Assembly (NCBI RefSeq): GCF_001625215.2 | Contig: NC_030385.2 | Location: forward strand, 2,225,135 to 2,289,134 | DNA from: Daucus carota subsp. sativus | Lineage: Eukaryota > Streptophyta > Magnoliopsida > Apiales > Apiaceae | Direction of reading: 5' to 3' | Length of the DNA: 64,000 nt | Part shown: positions 60,505 to 64,000 of the stretch, piece by piece | Layout of the letters: each line of letters starts with the position of its first letter | Position numbering within the stretch: position 1 is the stretch's first letter | Position numbers and translations under genes: made by a program | Notes under the pieces: generated by a model | Told to the model about the DNA's origin: nothing | What the model saw: only the letters and a program-made list of their open reading frames with translations | Database searches by the model: none

Positions 60505-62985
60505 GAAATTGCTTATCCCTGGCTGAATTGCTTATCCGCGGCTTGGTCAAGTCCTGTGCCCAAAAAATTACCATAACAATACATTTATATGTAATGCAGG
60601 ACACGTCTAAACTCCATTAAATCTCACATCATCATCGAGGAGAATCTTTTATAACTTAGACAATTATAACAGTATCTTCCAATAGTTTAGAAAATTACCT
60701 TGTGTTGTTTGAATTTTGTTTATGACATTGTTAATACCCGGTCCACGGCCGCGTCGCTTCTGCGTAGAACTTTTATTGGAATTATATTTTTGGGGTGTGT
60801 CCGCAGCTTGGTAGAGTCCTGTCCCAAAAAAAGCACAATAACAATACATTTATATGTAATGCGGGACACCCCTAAACTCCATTAATTCCTTTCTCATGCA
60901 TGAAACGCCAAAAACCAAAAAAACCCGGCATTTGCAGACATGGTAGAGTAGTGACTATATGACTGCAACCTTAAGAAGGCATAACCAAATACCTGATGCA
61001 GAGCCACTTGTTTGTTCAGCGGATGGCTGGAGACTGTTTATGATATTGTGTGTACCCGGACCACGGCCGCGGCGCTTTTGATTAGAACTCTTACCGGCAG
61101 ATATTGTGGACAGAGATTGTTGGGATACGTTCGTTGTATGGCCAAGACCTAGTACATTTACAATTAAAGAAGACGCACGGATAACACATTTACAATTACA
61201 TACATTCAATGGCAATATCTATATGTATTTAACCTTCAAACTACACATGAAACTTTTTTCGCAAAACAACAAATACCTGGTGCAAACTGAGATGTTTGCT
61301 TAGGCATAGAAAAAAGACTGTTTATGATATTGTTCACACCAGGACCACGGCCTCGTCGCTTTTGAGCATAAAGCGTACTGGCAACTGTATTGGATGGGGA
61401 TTGTTGGGATGTGTTCGGTCCTTGGTTATATCCTATTTAACAACATGCATGCCAAAAGTGTTAATTATAAATGTGATGCAAATTAATATTAATCCGTAAT
61501 GCAGACACAGAGAAAGCATACTTTTATTCTGGCAAACTGTCGAACTGGTTGGTCCTTGTGTAGCACGTTCTGAAATTGGGGTATCTGTACTTGGTTGAAG
61601 ATTCTCCTTGACGTTACTCAGTTTGTTCTTAAAATCAAACCTAATGTGTCCATATAGTTTATCAAAAGAAGGTCCACGACCTCGGCGGCCTTTTCCTTCA
61701 ACGATAAGAAATGAATGTTAAATTGAATTGCGCTATATATTGAAAAACAAAACTTGCGTTCTGAAATTGGGGTATCTGTACTTGGTTGAAGATTCTCCTT
61801 GACGTTACTCAGTTTGTTCTCAAAATCAAACCTAATGTGTCCATATAGTTTATCAAAAGAAGGTCCACGACCTCGGCGGCCTTTTCCTTCAACGATAAGA
61901 AATGAATGTTAGATTGAATTGCGGTATACATTGAAAAACAAAACTTGCGTTCTGAAATTGAGGTATCTGTACTTGGTTGAAGATTCTCCTTGACGTTACT
62001 CAGTTTGTTCTCAAAATCAAACCTAATGTGTCCATACAGTTTATCAAAAGAAGGTCCACGACCTCGACGTCCTTTTCCTTCAACGATAAGAAATGAATGT
62101 TAAATCGAATTGTGCTATACATTGAAAAACAAAACTTGCAGGGGACATCCAAGTACCTTCCAAGGAAGCATTTCCTGCTAATGTTGGTCGGGTTGGATTG
62201 AATTCTTTCGTGACAGCATCCACGTTTGTAAGATTGGCACTCCGAGACACGTTGGTATCAAGGTTGGCAGGAGGAGTTCTTCCTGGAGGGGATAAGGAAT
62301 GAAAACAACAGGATGAATAAGAATGCGGAGATATGTATCAGATCGCAAAGTTGCGTACGTAAATGATAGTTCACACACTCCGCAAGATGCACAAATTAAA
62401 TAAATGATAAGAGTATATACCAGTTGTTGAGATAGTGTTAACATTCTGCATACTCCTGATTCTATTTTCCAAGAACTCATTTAATGCTGCGCCACCAACA
62501 CGTTTCTTCGATCCTAGGATCAACCAATTAGGACATCTTAAAACTACCATCCAATACAGGAGATAATTTTCGAATCTTATATTGTTAAGTTTATAACCTG
62601 ATACCTGTTGATTCATTATCTGCAACTGTATCAATACCACGCTTCATTCCTGCAAAGGATTATGTCAACATCATAATATACGACACATGTGAAGAAACAA
62701 CCTAACTCCAGAAACGTATATCAAAAATGTTGTTGATAATCCCTAAACAACTGATAGTAACCTCCCATTAACATAACATGAGGATCTGCTTTAGTCGATT
62801 TCTGAAGCGGGAATTCAAGATGATATCATGACATTAAATCAAACACCTGGAGTGTCGGAGATGCTATATACAAATATACACAAAACAAATGCAAAAATCA
62901 TCAAAGGAAGAACGAAGGATTGCAGTCCAACTTACTATTCCTGGACTTCTGTGCATATAGCGATCACCTGTTTATATCCATAAAT
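60505..62985 (-). CDS. Unidentified array of RRGRGP-motif exons, partial gene model
   Basis: Minus-strand exons with good splice sites: 62605-62649, 62421-62513, 62157-62282, 61949-62077, 61758-61886, 61522-61695, 61277-61432, 60993-61148 and 60699-60818. Their lengths are 45, 93, 126, 129, 129, 174, 156, 156 and 120, all multiples of three, and all start and end in phase 1, so any can be added or skipped without a frame change. Products are hydrophilic and Ser/Asn/Gln-rich around QKRRGRGPGINNVIN, QKRRGRGPGTHNIINS, QKRRGRGPGVNNIINS and GKGRRGRGPSFDKLYGHI. A further LYAQKSRN-like exon end lies near 62940-62985, and a decayed module near 60505-60570. The RGRGP core resembles AT-hook-like or basic DNA/RNA-binding segments. 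Exons 61758-61886 and 61949-62077 would need GC-AG donors (AAC before GCAAGT). Start and end exons were not found, and I do not recognise the family. It may derive from a transposon-encoded protein. Confidence 0.5.
61567..62139 (-). repeat. Three tandem copies of a 191-bp exon-intron unit
   Basis: The units start at 61567, 61758 and 61949, each from GTTCTGAAATTGGGGTATCT or a one-base variant, and end in AAAACTTGC where complete. Each includes a whole 129-base exon core, the acceptor and the intron. Very few differences separate the copies, so the amplification is recent. Confidence 0.93.
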
Positions 62986-63400
62986 CGAGAACGCGACGTT
63001 TTTCACGAAGCATGATCTGCACTCTATGTCGTGTAAGATTATATTGAAAAAGTTATTGACAATTTATTGTTTTTTGAATTTTTCTGAATAATTGTATTGA
63101 TTATAAATTTATACTCATAAATTAAAAATTCAGAAAGCATGAAACTAAAATATCATTTTTATGATCTTAAAATGGTTGTGGGACCTTTTATGGGTATTTT
63201 CTTATCGAACATTAAAGTTTTATTGTCTAAGTGTCCTCGGTATCTCTGCATGTCCGAGCGTTAATTGGTAAACTTTCTTGAATGAGAGGAACTTCTTGCA
63301 GCAGTTTTTGTATTCTGATACAATTTGTTATACGAAAAAGTATCTTGTGACAAAAAAAAATGCTTGCAAAAGGTGCCCCAGCAGGAAGCATTAAGACCCA
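62655..63400. other. Spacer or upstream part of the array locus
   Basis: Apart from the possible exon near 62940-62985 nothing was recognised. The first exon of the minus-strand array locus may be here but could not be chosen. Confidence 0.3.
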
Positions 63401-63439
63401 TACGAGAATTTAGAAATCCGGCGTGCACACATAAAACAC

Positions 63440-63830
63440 TTAATTGTTAGTCATTTATCCGCCTGCCAAAAAAATTGGGACAGAATTTGGATACATATCC
63501 CGAGTGAGCATCAATGCTGCCCCAAAACTAAATTATGTTATGAAGGATTTGCTAGGCTGGAAGATCCAGCAGTAGCAACTGAGTTGCAAAAATACGAGGA
63601 ACAAGCGAGAAAACTGTAAGGAGAAAAGAAAGATTAGGCATGTAGAGGAGTGGAGACATTATGCCTGGTGAAGGCAAGAAGCATTTTGTGAGGAAAGCCG
63701 GTGGGAAATGGTAGTACACATCTTTGTAGCCTGATGATTTGACATCAGAGGAACAAAGAGAAGCCTGATGAAAACACTGAGTTTCTTCGCTAAGGAAACT
63801 ATATCAAATTTTTTAATCAGTACAGATTCA
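63440..63830 (+). pseudogene. Decayed 3' end of a second Tudor-SN gene
   Basis: GTGAGCATCAATGCTGC at about 63504 matches the SINA stretch before the last TSN intron. The next frame reads EGFARLEDPAVATELQKYEE, then EQARKL, a stop, and after a frame change a GMW-GD-like end, as in the SN5 end of TSN. The downstream CTTTGTAGCCTGATG and ATATCAAATTTTTT match the 3' UTR of the intact TSN near 53550 and 53680. Internal stops and shifts show that it is dead. Everything upstream of the last exons is missing. Confidence 0.75.
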
Positions 63831-63831
63831 T

Positions 63832-64000
63832 ATAGTTTTATATCTCAGTTCCCAGGGAAATAAAATTATCTCAGGCTCTCTCAGCTCATGAAACATATAA
63901 TTCAAAATAGCACAGAGCAAGGAGGAACTGGCTACTGAGCAACAAGAAAACTAACGGATAGAATCTCATATACACGGTCATATGTCAATAAAATAAGGAA
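63832..64000. other. Right-edge spacer
   Basis: No gene was recognised in the last bases of the window. Confidence 0.4.

Noticed and set aside
1..64000. CRISPR arrays, tRNA and rRNA genes, bacterial operons
   Set aside because: No regularly spaced short repeats and no tRNA or rRNA signatures were seen. The intron structure is that of a plant nuclear genome.

Overview
The window is nuclear DNA of a eudicot plant. Its genes have many short GT-AG introns, the protein families are plant-specific (chloroplast ClpD, plant Rboh NADPH oxidase, plant Tudor-SN), the spacers are AT-rich, and there are many small TIR elements, a Ty1/copia relic and a piece of mitochondrial DNA. The species cannot be fixed from this sequence alone. 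Layout: (1) 1-6.5 kb, minus strand: a chloroplast ClpD/ERD1 chaperone gene whose 3' end lies beyond the left edge. (2) 6.6-21 kb: gene-poor, with LTR-like pieces, a copia relic split by a chimeric insert holding unedited mitochondrial nad3 and a HOTHEAD-like exon fragment, two long hairpin elements, and nested MITEs. (3) 21.3-26.1 kb, plus: a complete 12-exon Rboh gene (927 aa, RbohD-like). (4) 27.7-33.4 kb, minus: an 11-exon gene resembling animal M1AP, a meiotic protein; its first coding exon was not found. A 64-aa gene lies divergently next to it. (5) 34.7-38.5 kb: repeats, including a 200-bp tandem unit. (6) 38.7-39.6 kb, minus: intronless inositol polyphosphate multikinase (IPK2). (7) 42.9-59.4 kb, plus: two 12-exon amidase genes (602 and 596 aa) flanking a 13-exon Tudor-SN gene (869 aa) that has lost its fourth nuclease-like domain. 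(8) 60.5-63.0 kb, minus: an unidentified locus of short exons, all phase 1-1; those in the core of the array each code for an RRGRGP motif, and one 191-bp exon-intron unit is present three times in tandem. (9) 63.4-63.8 kb: the decayed 3' end of another Tudor-SN gene. With the second amidase, this shows that an amidase-TSN segment was duplicated and the second TSN then eroded. The genes are independent transcription units, and apart from the duplicated amidase-TSN segment I see no functional cluster. Exon borders were placed by eye from GT-AG sites, protein homology and reading phase. For the complete gene models the exon lengths sum to a multiple of three.
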